The position numbers were made by a program, and so were the translations under genes. The notes under the pieces were generated by a model. That model saw only the letters and a program-made list of their open reading frames with translations. It was not told the DNA's origin and did no database searches. From Actinomadura chibensis NBRC 106107 (GTDB taxonomy: Bacteria; Actinomycetota; Actinomycetes; Streptosporangiales; Streptosporangiaceae): 64,000 bases of DNA. Positions 53,076 through 62,142 of the stretch are shown here, piece by piece. Positions within the stretch are counted from its first letter, which is position 1; the number at the start of each line of letters is the position of its first letter. The DNA lies in NCBI RefSeq assembly GCF_001552135.1, contig NZ_BCQP01000024.1:124001-188000 (forward strand). The letters run 5' to 3'.

Positions 53076-55019
53076 ATGTTCGACAGCGTCCTGGTCGCGA
53101 ACCGGGGGGAGATCGCCGTCCGCGTGTTCCGCACGCTGCGGCGGCTCGGGATCCGCGCGGTGGCCGTGCACACCGACGCCGACGCGGGCGCGCGGCACGT
53201 GCGGGAGGCGGACGAGGCGCACCGCGTCCCGTCCTACCTCGACATCGACGCCGTGATCGCGGCGGCGCTGGCCGCCGGGGCGCGGGCCGTCCACCCGGGG
53301 TACGGGTTCCTCGCCGAGAACACCGCGTTCGCGCGGGCGTGCGCGGAGGCGGGCCTCGTGTTCGTCGGGCCTCCGGCGGAGGCGATCGACGCGATGGGCG
53401 ACAAGATCCGCGCGAAGCGGACGGTCGCGGCGGCGGGCGTCCCCGTCGTCCCCGGACGCGACGAGCCCGGCCTCACCGACGACGAGCTGGCGGAGGCGGC
53501 CCGCGAGATCGGCTTCCCGGTGCTGCTGAAGCCGTCGGCGGGCGGCGGCGGGAAGGGCATGCGGCTCGTCCGCGACGCGGCCGACCTGCCGGACGCGATC
53601 GCGTCCGCCCGCCGCGAGGCGCGCGGCTCCTTCGGCGACGACACGCTGCTCGCCGAGCGGTTCGTGGAGAACCCGCGGCACATCGAGATCCAGGTGTTCG
53701 CCGACGCCCACGGGAACGCCGTCCACCTGGGCGAACGCGAGTGCAGCCTGCAGCGCAGGCACCAGAAGATCGTCGAGGAGGCGCCGTCGCCGCTGCTGGA
53801 CGGCGCGGCCCGCGAGCGGATGGGCGCCGCCGCCGTCGCCGCCGCGCGGGCCGTCGGCTACGTCGGCGCGGGGACGGTCGAGTACATCGTCTCCGCCGAC
53901 CGTCCGGACGAGTTCTTCTTCATGGAGATGAACACCCGGCTTCAGGTCGAGCACCCCGTCACCGAGCTGGTGACCGGCCTCGACCTGGTGGAACTCCAGC
54001 TCCGCGTGGCGTCCGGCGAGCCGCTGCCGTTCGCCCAGGCCGACGTCGTCCTGGACGGCCACGCCGTCGAGGCCCGCGTCTACGCCGAGGACCCGGAGCG
54101 CGGCTTCCTGCCGACCGGCGGGCGCGTCCTCGCCCTGACCGAGCCGGAGGACGCCCGCGTCGACTCCGGCCTCGACACCGGGACGGAGGTCGGCGGCGCG
54201 TACGACCCGATGCTCGCCAAGGTGATCGTCCACGGGGCGGACCGGGCGGAGGCGCTGCACCGGCTCGACCGCGCGCTCGCCGGGTACACGCTGCTGGGCG
54301 TCCCGACGAACGTCGCGTTCCTGCGCGCCCTGCTGCGGCACCCGGACGTCGTGTCCGGCGACCTCGACACGGGCCTGGTCGAGCGGTCGCTCGACGAGCT
54401 GACCTCGGGCCCGGCCGTCCCGGACGAGGTGCTCGCCGCCGCCGCGCTGGAACGCATGCTGGCCTTGGAGGCCGAGGGCTCCGACCCGTGGGAGATCCCG
54501 GACGGCTGGCGTCCCGGCGCGCACGCCTGGACGCCGTGGATCATCACCCCGTCCGGCGGCGACCCGGTCGAGGTCCGCGTGCGCGGGCGCGCCGCGTCCG
54601 CCGAGGTCGCGATCGGCGCGGGCGAGCCGGTCGCCGCGTCGCTGACCAGGCCGTGCACGCTCACCTACGCTGGAAGGACGACCTCGTTCGAGGCCGTCCG
54701 GGACGGCCACACGCTGTGGCTCGGCCGCGGCGGGCGCGTGTGGGCGCTGGGCGAGCACGTCCGCGCCGAGGCGGGCGGGGCGGCGGAGGCCGCCGGAGAC
54801 GGCGTGCTCCGCAGCCCGATGCCGGGCACCGTCCTCGCCGTGAAGGCGGCGGAGGGCGACCTGGTCGCCGAGGGCCAGCCGCTGGTGGTCGTCGAGGCGA
54901 TGAAGATGGAGCACACCGTGACCGCGCCGCTCGCGGGCGTCGTGGCGAAACTGCCGGTCCGCGCGGGGACGCAGGTCGCCCTCGACGCGGTCCTGGCCGT
55001 GATCGAGGAGACCCGATGA
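53076..55019 (+). CDS. methylcrotonyl-CoA carboxylase, biotin-carrying (alpha) subunit
   Basis: A 647-residue protein: biotin carboxylase domain (about 1-445; [47 protein letters not shown]) followed by a linker and a C-terminal biotinyl domain with the biotinylated Lys610 in VEAMKMEH. It carboxylates its own biotin with bicarbonate and ATP, passing CO2 to the beta subunit. The ATG at 53076 follows GAGGGTG. Confidence 0.94.
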   Translation: MFDSVLVANRGEIAVRVFRTLRRLGIRAVAVHTDADAGARHVREADEAHRVPSYLDIDAVIAAALAAGARAVHPGYGFLAENTAFARACAEAGLVFVGPPAEAIDAMGDKIRAKRTVAAAGVPVVPGRDEPGLTDDELAEAAREIGFPVLLKPSAGGGGKGMRLVRDAADLPDAIASARREARGSFGDDTLLAERFVENPRHIEIQVFADAHGNAVHLGERECSLQRRHQKIVEEAPSPLLDGAARERMGAAAVAAARAVGYVGAGTVEYIVSADRPDEFFFMEMNTRLQVEHPVTELVTGLDLVELQLRVASGEPLPFAQADVVLDGHAVEARVYAEDPERGFLPTGGRVLALTEPEDARVDSGLDTGTEVGGAYDPMLAKVIVHGADRAEALHRLDRALAGYTLLGVPTNVAFLRALLRHPDVVSGDLDTGLVERSLDELTSGPAVPDEVLAAAALERMLALEAEGSDPWEIPDGWRPGAHAWTPWIITPSGGDPVEVRVRGRAASAEVAIGAGEPVAASLTRPCTLTYAGRTTSFEAVRDGHTLWLGRGGRVWALGEHVRAEAGGAAEAAGDGVLRSPMPGTVLAVKAAEGDLVAEGQPLVVVEAMKMEHTVTAPLAGVVAKLPVRAGTQVALDAVLAVIEETR

Positions 55020-55089
55020 CCGGAGCGAAGCGAGGATCCTCGGGGCTCCGCCCCGGGGGTGTGGGGATCGTTCCCCAGAGAGGCAGGGC
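55020..55089. repeat. two short hairpins between carboxylase and HMG-CoA lyase genes
   Basis: CGGGGCTCCGCCCCG near 55038-55053 and TGGGGATCGTTCCCCA near 55061-55076 are small GC-rich palindromes of a kind widely dispersed between actinomycete genes. They may be a processed or attenuating element inside the operon. Confidence 0.5.
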
Positions 55090-56022
55090 GTGACGATGCG
55101 GGTTCCGCTTCCGGGGCTGCCGGAACGGGTGACGATCTACGAGGTCGGGCCGCGGGACGGGTTGCAGAACGAGAAGGCGGTCGTCCCGGTGGACGTCAAG
55201 TCCGAGTTCGTGACCCGGCTGGCGGGCGCGGGCCTGCGCACGATCGAGACGACGAGCTTCGTCCATCCGAAGTGGGTGCCGCAGCTCGCCGACGCCGAGG
55301 ACCTGCTCGACGTCCTCCCCCGCGACCCGGAGCTGCGGTACCCGGTGCTCGTCCCGAACGAGCGGGGCCTCGACCGGGCGCTCGCCAACGGCGTCACCGA
55401 GATCGCGATCTTCGGCAGCGCGACCGAGACGTTCGCCCGCCGGAACCTGAACCGCAGCGTGGACGAGTCGCTCGCCATGTTCGCCCCGGTCGTCGAACGC
55501 GCCCGGGCCGAGGGCCTCTGGGTGCGGGCCTATGTGTCCATGGTGTGCGGCGACCCGTGGGAGGGCGACGTGCCGATCGAGCAGGTGGTGTCGGTCGCGT
55601 CCCGGATGATGGACATGGGCTGCTCGCAGCTCAGCCTCGGCGACACCATCGGCGTCGGCACGCCCGGCCAGGTCACCGCCCTCATCGAGGCGCTCGGGGC
55701 GGCGGGCATCGGGGTCGACCGGCTCGCCGTCCACTTCCACGACACCTACGGCCAGGCGCTCGCCAACACGCTCGCCGCGCTGCGCGCCGGGGTCACGGTC
55801 GTGGACGCGTCCGCGGGCGGCCTCGGCGGCTGCCCCTTCGCGAAGAGCGCGACCGGAAACCTCCCCACCGAAGACCTCGTCTGGATGCTGGACGGGCTCG
55901 GCGTCGAGACCGGCGTCGACCTCGACGGCCTCGTCGCGACCAGCCGGTGGATGGCGGAGCGGCTCGGCCGTCCGAGCCCGTCCCGCGTCGTCCAGGCCCT
56001 CTCACCCGCAACGGAGAAATGA
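55090..56022 (+). CDS. hydroxymethylglutaryl-CoA lyase
   Basis: A 310-residue enzyme of the HMGL-like TIM-barrel family: YEVGPRDGLQNE, ETTSFVHPKWVPQLAD, HFHDTYGQALAN, and the active-site Cys in GGLGGCPFAKSATGN. It splits HMG-CoA into acetyl-CoA and acetoacetate, the last step of leucine degradation. Start GTG 55090 (ATG at 55096 is an alternative). Its stop overlaps the next start. Confidence 0.93.
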   Translation: MTMRVPLPGLPERVTIYEVGPRDGLQNEKAVVPVDVKSEFVTRLAGAGLRTIETTSFVHPKWVPQLADAEDLLDVLPRDPELRYPVLVPNERGLDRALANGVTEIAIFGSATETFARRNLNRSVDESLAMFAPVVERARAEGLWVRAYVSMVCGDPWEGDVPIEQVVSVASRMMDMGCSQLSLGDTIGVGTPGQVTALIEALGAAGIGVDRLAVHFHDTYGQALANTLAALRAGVTVVDASAGGLGGCPFAKSATGNLPTEDLVWMLDGLGVETGVDLDGLVATSRWMAERLGRPSPSRVVQALSPATEK

Positions 56023-57170
56023 TGATCGACTTCACGCTCAGCGAGGAGCAGGAAGAGCTCCGCCGCACGGTCGAGCGGTTCGCCCGCGAGACCGTCGCCC
56101 CGGTGATCGGGGACCTGTACGAGCGGGGCGAGTTCCCGTACGAGATCGTCGCCGCGATGGGGAAGATGGGCCTGTTCGGGCTGCCGTTCCCGGAGGAGCA
56201 CGGCGGCATGGGCGGCGACTACTTCACGCTCTGCCTGGCCCTGGAGGAGCTGGCCCGCGTCGACTCGTCGGTGGCGATCACGCTGGAGGCCGGGGTGTCG
56301 CTCGGCGCGATGCCGATCTACCGGTTCGGGTCGGACGCGCAGAAGGCCGAGTGGCTGCCGCGCCTCACGTCCGGGGAGCGGCTCGCCGGGTTCGGGCTGA
56401 CCGAGCCGGGCGGCGGCTCCGACGTGCCCGGCGGGATGCGCACCACCGCCCGGCTCGACGGCGACTCCTGGGTGATCAACGGGTCGAAGGCGTTCATCAC
56501 GAACTCCGGCACCGACATCACCGCGTTCGTGACCGTCACCGCGTTCACCGGCGACGGCGAGATCTCCACGATCCTCGTCCCGAACGGCACCCCCGGCTTC
56601 ACGGTCGGACGCAAGTACTCGAAGGTCGGCTGGTCGGCGTCCGACACCCGCGAGCTGTCGTTCGACGACGTCCGGGTGCCCGCCGAGAACCTCGTCGGCG
56701 AGCGCGGCCGGGGCTACGCGCAGTTCCTCCGCATCCTGGACGAGGGCCGCATCGCGATCGCCGCCCTCTCGGTGGGCCTCGCCCAGGGCTGCGTGGACGA
56801 GTGCCTCCGCTACGTCCGCGAGCGCGAGGCGTTCGGCAAGGAGATCGGCCGCTACCAGGCCATCCAGTTCAAGGTCGCCGACATGGAGACCCGCGCCCAC
56901 ACCGCCCGCCTCGCCTACTACGCGGCCGCCGCGAAGATGCTCGCCGGGGAGAACTTCAAGAAGGAGGCCGCGATCGCCAAGCTGGTCGCGTCCAACGCCG
57001 CCATGGACAACGCCCGCGACGCCACGCAGATCTTCGGCGGCTACGGCTTCATGAACGAGTACGCGGTCGGCCGCTTCTACCGCGACGCGAAGATCCTGGA
57101 AGTCGGCGAGGGAACCTCCGAGGTCCAGCGCATGCTGATCGCCCGAGCCCTAGGCCTACCACCCGCCTAA
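56019..57170 (+). CDS. acyl-CoA dehydrogenase (branched-chain, isovaleryl-CoA-like)
   Basis: A 383-residue flavoenzyme: FGLTEPGGGSDVPG in the middle domain, QIFGGYGFMNEYAVGR in the C-terminal domain, and RDAKILEVGEGTSEVQR. The Glu in GEGT (Glu364) is the catalytic base position used by most acyl-CoA dehydrogenases; classical isovaleryl-CoA dehydrogenases use a different Glu and have no acid here. Context suggests isovaleryl-CoA oxidation, but 2-methylbutyryl- or general short-chain activity is possible. Confidence 0.9.
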   Translation: MMIDFTLSEEQEELRRTVERFARETVAPVIGDLYERGEFPYEIVAAMGKMGLFGLPFPEEHGGMGGDYFTLCLALEELARVDSSVAITLEAGVSLGAMPIYRFGSDAQKAEWLPRLTSGERLAGFGLTEPGGGSDVPGGMRTTARLDGDSWVINGSKAFITNSGTDITAFVTVTAFTGDGEISTILVPNGTPGFTVGRKYSKVGWSASDTRELSFDDVRVPAENLVGERGRGYAQFLRILDEGRIAIAALSVGLAQGCVDECLRYVREREAFGKEIGRYQAIQFKVADMETRAHTARLAYYAAAAKMLAGENFKKEAAIAKLVASNAAMDNARDATQIFGGYGFMNEYAVGRFYRDAKILEVGEGTSEVQRMLIARALGLPPA

Positions 57171-57352
57171 CAGGAGTACCCCGCCCGCAATACCCCCTCA
57201 ACCTGAACGAACGCGCCCGGCAGCGTGCAAGCTAAGCACGCTGCCGCTCGCCGCCCTGAAAGTGTCGCCCAAAAAGGCCCGGCCAGGCTCCGCGCCGGCT
57301 CACTGTCCTGCCTCCGCAATCGGTATGACGCTGAGCGGGCTAGAGCTTTGAG

Positions 57353-57718
57353 CTATTCCTGAACGGCAAGCATGGTCTGCAGATCATCGGCTGCGACGGC
57401 CCGCCACCCCATCGACCGCGCGATCTCGAATATGTCGAGCGCCATCCGATTCTGCCGATCATAGTCTTTGTCGAGATCCCGAACCTCGAACCAGGCCGGG
57501 AAATCCGTGGCCAGCGGAATATCTCGGCCGTCATCATAGGTGAGGTCGCCGTCCTCGAAATCGTGCGGCCCCAGATTGACCGCAACCGAGGGCAGCATCA
57601 TCAGGAGATCACCGTCGGGCCCACGACGAAATTCTCCGCCCATCCGACGTCCAACGACGCCCGCGACCTCGTCCAGGCTCGAAATACCCCCAACAAAGAC
57701 ATGCGCATGTCTGGACAT
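57353..57718 (-). CDS. probable immunity protein to the adjacent nuclease toxin
   Basis: A 121-residue acidic protein, no family recognised by name. It begins 42 nt after the toxin stop on the same strand with an AGAGGTGG ribosome site. Size, acidity, position and low relative GC fit a cognate immunity protein of a polymorphic toxin. Function is inferred from context alone. Confidence 0.6.
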   Translation of the reverse strand: MSRHAHVFVGGISSLDEVAGVVGRRMGGEFRRGPDGDLLMMLPSVAVNLGPHDFEDGDLTYDDGRDIPLATDFPAWFEVRDLDKDYDRQNRMALDIFEIARSMGWRAVAADDLQTMLAVQE

Positions 57719-57760
57719 TTACCACCTCTCACGTCGAACAACATTCCGAAGGTCAACACA

Positions 57761-58405
57761 TCAGGGCCAATCAAATCCCCAACCGTCCCCGATGATACGA
57801 ATTCTACTGATCTTGTCTTGAGCAAAGGGCTGGCCAAGATAAGCCCTCACCCCTCGCTCCGCTTCCTCAGGGGCCAAGCCATAGCCACGGCTGTCGAGGA
57901 TGGCAGTACGATTTCCCACCGGATCGTGCTTGAGTTGCCCCTTGGCCGAATTGAGCGCCGCCTTTACGGTTCTGTACGTTGGCGCTTCATGTTCTTCTGC
58001 GCCGGGAATCTTCCTTCCCTTGATCGTCTTGAATTCGGTTGGCATCCCATCAACGAAAGCATCGGAAACGCGCCGTTCGCCCTCCCTTCTCGCGACTACG
58101 TTCTTCCCTTCCCCGGCCAGGAGTTCCGCCAACCTGGTCTCATCCTTGTCGTCAGTCCGGCCAATAGCGCGCTCACTGGTACCATCCTTGCGCTCTGATT
58201 GAGCCTCGGTGTGGCCGCCCGCCCGCTCCTCACGCACCTTGAGTTCAGCGCGGAACTCCGCCCGCGTCTGGGGCTGCGGCCTGACCGCCTCTGCCTCTTT
58301 CCCAGTGCTCCCACCGAACTGCAACCGCCGCTCGTCCGCCTCGCCGCCCTTATTCTGATCGCTGTCACTTGAGTTACTGGGTCGATCGAATCTCAACCAC
58401 ACCAC
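57761..58405 (-). CDS. orphan CdiA-CT-like nuclease toxin module
   Basis: A 214-residue protein. The first 90 residues are charged and low-complexity. The C-terminal 115 look like the CdiA_C tRNase/nuclease domain: SDAFVDGMPTEFKTI (acidic D...ExK site), YRTVKAALNSAKGQL, AILDSRGYGLAPEEAERGVR and KISRIRIIGDGWGFDWP. Such domains normally sit at the end of very large secreted proteins; here the carrier is missing. The GTG start at 58405 has a poorly spaced GAGGAG site, so the gene may be a truncated remnant. Confidence 0.6.
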   Translation of the reverse strand: MVWLRFDRPSNSSDSDQNKGGEADERRLQFGGSTGKEAEAVRPQPQTRAEFRAELKVREERAGGHTEAQSERKDGTSERAIGRTDDKDETRLAELLAGEGKNVVARREGERRVSDAFVDGMPTEFKTIKGRKIPGAEEHEAPTYRTVKAALNSAKGQLKHDPVGNRTAILDSRGYGLAPEEAERGVRAYLGQPFAQDKISRIRIIGDGWGFDWP

Positions 58406-59309
58406 TCCTCAAGGGACTATCCAGCCGATCACAGCAACGGCCTAAAGACACTGGGGCGGGTGCGGTGGTCGAATCCGCGGGAACGGTGTCCAGACCAGGT
58501 GACCGGGTTCACGCGCGCCCGATCGTACGAGATGGCACCAGGGGGCGGGTAGTGACCGGAGAGGTGATAGTGCCGATCTGGACGCAGTCGCCAATTACGC
58601 CCATATCCCACACCTCACCGGCGCCGGACGCCCGAGGGCCGTGCTTTTGGCCCGGCGACGGTCACAAAGCCGATGACCACCAGGACGTCGAGCGGCTCGG
58701 CCGCTCGGCATGACCGGAACACTGGACCTGAACGAGCCTCGACCACGCGCTGCCAGGCGTCGGAGGAGCTTACGCTCATATCTCCCGGGAAGGCTGGTGG
58801 CAGTCTCCCTAGACCTCTATCGGCGGTTGTCTCTCGGCTGGAGCCGTTCAGCAGTGGGTCGCTCACCCCTCACCGGTCAGTTTCGTCTGACGGGCGGGCT
58901 GCGGAAGGTGGGGTGGGTCAGTTTCGCCGGGACGCGAAGATCCTCGGAGTCGGCGAGGTGTATACGGACGGTGACGTGGGTGGGGTGTCCTGGTGCGGCC
59001 GTTCGGGGGAAGTCGCAGGTCATCTTTGGCGTGACCATCTGCGGACAGACATCGGCGATGGCTCGGCCGCGCCTCCTGGTGCACGATGAGCCGACGGAGG
59101 GCTAAAGGCGGTCCTCCGCGCTCCCGTCACGCATAGTCGCGCTTTTCTCCGAATCCGGTACCACGTACCGCTCGGCTGTTTCCGCATGCCCGAAACTGCG
59201 GATCATCGTGATCATTTAACGCTTTTCGGCGGTTAGCGCGAAGGCAGCCCTGCCGACCCGGCAACCATACCCGGAATCACTTGGCAGGGTCCAAGAAAGG
59301 AGAAAGTCG
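58406..59309. other. 904-bp region without a recognisable gene
   Basis: Several open frames of 60-140 codons cross this stretch on both strands (for example 58673-59089 and 58710-59105 plus, 58863-59084 minus), none with a clear ribosome site or known motif. It may hold the missing carrier part of the toxin gene in decayed form. Near 59201-59213 there is a short palindrome GATCATCGTGATC, about 100 bp before the next gene. Confidence 0.35.
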
Positions 59310-60137
59310 ATGAAGACGCGAATCAAGTGGGGGGTGGCCGCGCTGGCCGCCTCCGCGGCGTTGGTCGCGGCCTTCCCGGGCAGCGGCTCAGCGCAGAATG
59401 CCAGGCTTCAGGCGTTCGGGATCTCCAGCGACGGCACGCTGGTGGCGGCGTTCAAGACCGACGCCCCGCAGGTCCTCGACTGGGTCAGGACGCCGACAGG
59501 GCTGGTCACCGACACCTCGCTGATCGGGATCGACTTCCGAGTCCAGGACGGCAAGCTCTACGTCGTCGGCAACTACGGCGGCATCTACACGGTCTCCCTT
59601 GACGCGGGATCCGAATCGACCCTGACGAAGGTCTCCCAGCTCACCGTGGCGCTGAAGGGCACGAACTTCGGAGTCGACTTCAACCCGGCGCTCGACCGGC
59701 TACGGGTGATCAGCGACGCCGGGCAGAACCTCCGGCACGACCTCAACACCAACACCACGGCCATCGACAGCCCGCTGTCGGCCAACAACGTCGCGGCCGC
59801 CGCCTACACCAACAACGACCTCAACAACGACACCGCGACCACCCTGTTCGACATCAACGCCGACACCGACCAGGTCGTCATCCAGTCCCCGACCAACAAC
59901 GGCACCCTGGTCGCGACCGGCGCGCTGGGCGTGAACGTCGCACCCAACGCCGGTCTCGACATCCACAGCACCCTGAGCAACGGCAAGACGGTCTCGAACT
60001 CGGCCTTCGGGACCTTCCTCGCGGCGAACGGCTCCTCCACCTTCTACACCGTCGATCTGCTCACCGGCGCGGCCACGCCGGTGGGCAAGTTCCCGCTCCC
60101 CATCAGCGACGTCGCCGTCGCCCTCGACTCCCACTGA
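59310..60137 (+). CDS. secreted DUF4394 protein
   Basis: A 275-residue exported protein with a signal peptide (about 1-29, ending GSAQ) and a beta-propeller-like DUF4394 domain: LIGIDFRVQDGKLYVVGNYG, GTNFGVDFNPALDRLRVISD and LVATGALGVNVAPNAGLDI. It is Asn/Thr-rich in the middle. Function unknown. The start follows AGAAAGGAGA. Confidence 0.88.
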   Translation: MKTRIKWGVAALAASAALVAAFPGSGSAQNARLQAFGISSDGTLVAAFKTDAPQVLDWVRTPTGLVTDTSLIGIDFRVQDGKLYVVGNYGGIYTVSLDAGSESTLTKVSQLTVALKGTNFGVDFNPALDRLRVISDAGQNLRHDLNTNTTAIDSPLSANNVAAAAYTNNDLNNDTATTLFDINADTDQVVIQSPTNNGTLVATGALGVNVAPNAGLDIHSTLSNGKTVSNSAFGTFLAANGSSTFYTVDLLTGAATPVGKFPLPISDVAVALDSH

Positions 60138-60523
60138 GGCTCCCGACCGATGACCACACGGTGAGCCCGTCCCGGCGGACGGGACGGGCTCACCGCCCGC
60201 GCCGCGGCTTCGACTCGGCCGGCGGGGACCGGGCGCGCGTGCATCCGGGCGGGTGTGAAGGGGCCCGGCGTCCGCTCGCGTTCGGACGATCTGGCCGAAT
60301 GCGGCTGCGCGGCGCCGATCTCCAGCGCGGCCGATTTCGGCGCGTTCCAAGGCGATTTCGCCCCCTACCAGAGCAAATGATCACATTTCGGAACGAGGAC
60401 GGGCGGCTGCCGGGCCGCTCCGGGCCGCCGCCGGCCCCACGACCTCCGCGAACGTGATCCGGCGGGGCGGAAAGTCCGGCTAGCCTGTGAGATGTGCCAC
60501 CGCACCGACCAAGGGGGCATCCC
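60138..60523. other. 386-bp gap with a terminator
   Basis: Apart from the hairpin at 60159-60195 no gene is seen. The second half probably contains the promoter for the DUF574 gene. Confidence 0.4.
60159..60195 (+). terminator. hairpin after the DUF4394 gene
   Basis: A perfect 16-bp stem (60159-60174 and 60180-60195) closes on a 5-nt loop 21 nt after the stop. It lacks a U-tract. Confidence 0.8.
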
Positions 60524-61342
60524 GTGGCCGACGCCACAGACCATGAACGGACCTCGCTCGACCTCCGGACCGACGTAGCACACTCGGCCCGGGTGTACGA
60601 CTACCTGCTCGGCGGAAAGGACCACTACGCCGCCGACCGCGCCGCAGCCGAAGAGGTCGTCAAGGTCGCCCCCTACATGCGGACGTCCATGCGGGCCAGC
60701 CGGAACTTCATGGTCAGGGTCGCCCGCCACCTCGCCATCGAGGGCGGCGTCCGGCAGTACCTCGACATCGGGACGGGCCTGCCGACGTCTCCCAACCTGC
60801 ACGAGGTCGTCCAGGGCGTCGACCCCACCGCCCGTGTCGTGTACGTCGACAACGACCCGATCGTCCTCACGCACGCCCGCGCGCTGCTCACCAGCACCCC
60901 CGAGGGCCGGTCCCGCTACATCGAGGCCGACCTGAGCGACCCGGACGCCATCATGACCGCGCCCGAGGTGCTCGACACGCTCGACCTGTCCAAGCCCGTC
61001 GCGCTGTGCCTGATCGCCGTCATCCACTTCATCCACGACGACGACGAGGCGCTGCGGATCGTCCGGCGGCTGCTGGAGCCGCTGCCGTCCGGCAGCTACC
61101 TGGCCCTGTCCACGATCAACCTCGACAGCGCGGCGCGGCCGGTGGCCGCCGTGAAGAAGCACAACGAGCACGGGATCAAGTCCAAGGGCCGCACCACGGA
61201 GCAGATCACGCGGTTCTTCGACGGGCTCGACATGGTCGAGCCCGGGGTCGTCCCCGCCCACCACTGGCGGCCGGACGAGGAGGCCCGCCGGATCGACGAC
61301 TCGCAGGTCTCGATCTACGGCGGCCTCGGCCGCAAGCCCTGA
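60524..61342 (+). CDS. DUF574-family S-adenosyl methyltransferase (third)
   Basis: A 272-residue Methyltransf_19 protein with HSARVYDYLLGGKDHYAADR, YLDIGTGLPTSPNLHEVVQ and RVVYVDNDPIVLTHARALL. It departs more from the other two in the second half (LCLIAVIHFIHDDDEALRIV). The GTG start at 60524 (MADATDHERTSLDL) follows AAGGGGG. Confidence 0.88.
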   Translation: MADATDHERTSLDLRTDVAHSARVYDYLLGGKDHYAADRAAAEEVVKVAPYMRTSMRASRNFMVRVARHLAIEGGVRQYLDIGTGLPTSPNLHEVVQGVDPTARVVYVDNDPIVLTHARALLTSTPEGRSRYIEADLSDPDAIMTAPEVLDTLDLSKPVALCLIAVIHFIHDDDEALRIVRRLLEPLPSGSYLALSTINLDSAARPVAAVKKHNEHGIKSKGRTTEQITRFFDGLDMVEPGVVPAHHWRPDEEARRIDDSQVSIYGGLGRKP

Positions 61343-61382
61343 CGTCCGCGGCCCGCCGGGCCCCGCGCGGTAGGGTCGGCGG

Positions 61383-62135
61383 ATGCTGCAGCGTGCCTAC
61401 GGGATCGCCCGCTCCCTGGTCATGTACTACGGAGTCCCCGGCAAGCACCGGCGGGCGCGCCGCCTGTACGGCGAGTTCATCGGCCCCGGCGACGTGGCGT
61501 TCGACATCGGCGCCCACGTCGGCGGGCGGGTGCGCGTCTGGCGGGGGCTCGGCGCGCGGGTCGTGGCGGTCGAGCCGCAGCCCGACTGCCTGCGCGTCCT
61601 GCGCCTCCTCTACGGCCGCGACGGCGGGACGGCGATCGTGCCGGAGGCGGTCGGCGCGGCGCCGGGCCGCGCGCGGCTCGCGGTGTCGTCGGCGACGCCG
61701 ACCGTGTCGTCGATGTCGCCCGGCTGGATCTCCTCGGTCACGTCCGACCGGAGCTTCGCCCACGTCCGCTGGGACGAGTCCGTCGAGGTCGAGGTCACCA
61801 CGCTGGACGACCTCGTCGCGCGGCACGGCGTCCCGGCCTTCTGCAAGATCGACGTGGAGGGGTTCGAGGCGGACGTCCTGCGCGGGCTGACGCGGCCCGT
61901 GCCCGCGCTGTCGTTCGAGTACGTCCCGTCCGCGCATGACGCGGGGCTGGAGGCGCTGCGCATCGTCGAGCGGCTCGGGGCGGAGGCGGGCGGTTACGTC
62001 TACAACTACTCGCCCGTGGAGACGATGCGGCTCGCCAGCGAGCGCTGGCTCGACGCGGCCACCCTGGAGAGGCGGCTCGAACTCATCCGGCCGCGCGGCC
62101 GGTCCGGCGACGTCTACGCCCGCCTCAAGCGATAG
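61383..62135 (+). CDS. FkbM-family methyltransferase
   Basis: A 250-residue Rossmann methyltransferase: FDIGAHVGGRVRVW for SAM binding, VVAVEPQPDCLRVL, and KIDVEGFEADVLRGL, the FkbM signature. FkbM proteins usually methylate hydroxyls of sugars or natural products. It follows the DUF574 gene by 40 nt and may be cotranscribed. Confidence 0.87.
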   Translation: MLQRAYGIARSLVMYYGVPGKHRRARRLYGEFIGPGDVAFDIGAHVGGRVRVWRGLGARVVAVEPQPDCLRVLRLLYGRDGGTAIVPEAVGAAPGRARLAVSSATPTVSSMSPGWISSVTSDRSFAHVRWDESVEVEVTTLDDLVARHGVPAFCKIDVEGFEADVLRGLTRPVPALSFEYVPSAHDAGLEALRIVERLGAEAGGYVYNYSPVETMRLASERWLDAATLERRLELIRPRGRSGDVYARLKR

Positions 62136-62142
62136 GGCGCCG

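Noticed and set aside
58673..59105. Overlapping plus-strand frames of about 130 codons before the DUF4394 gene.
   Set aside because: Two frames are open at once, neither with a ribosome site or known motif.
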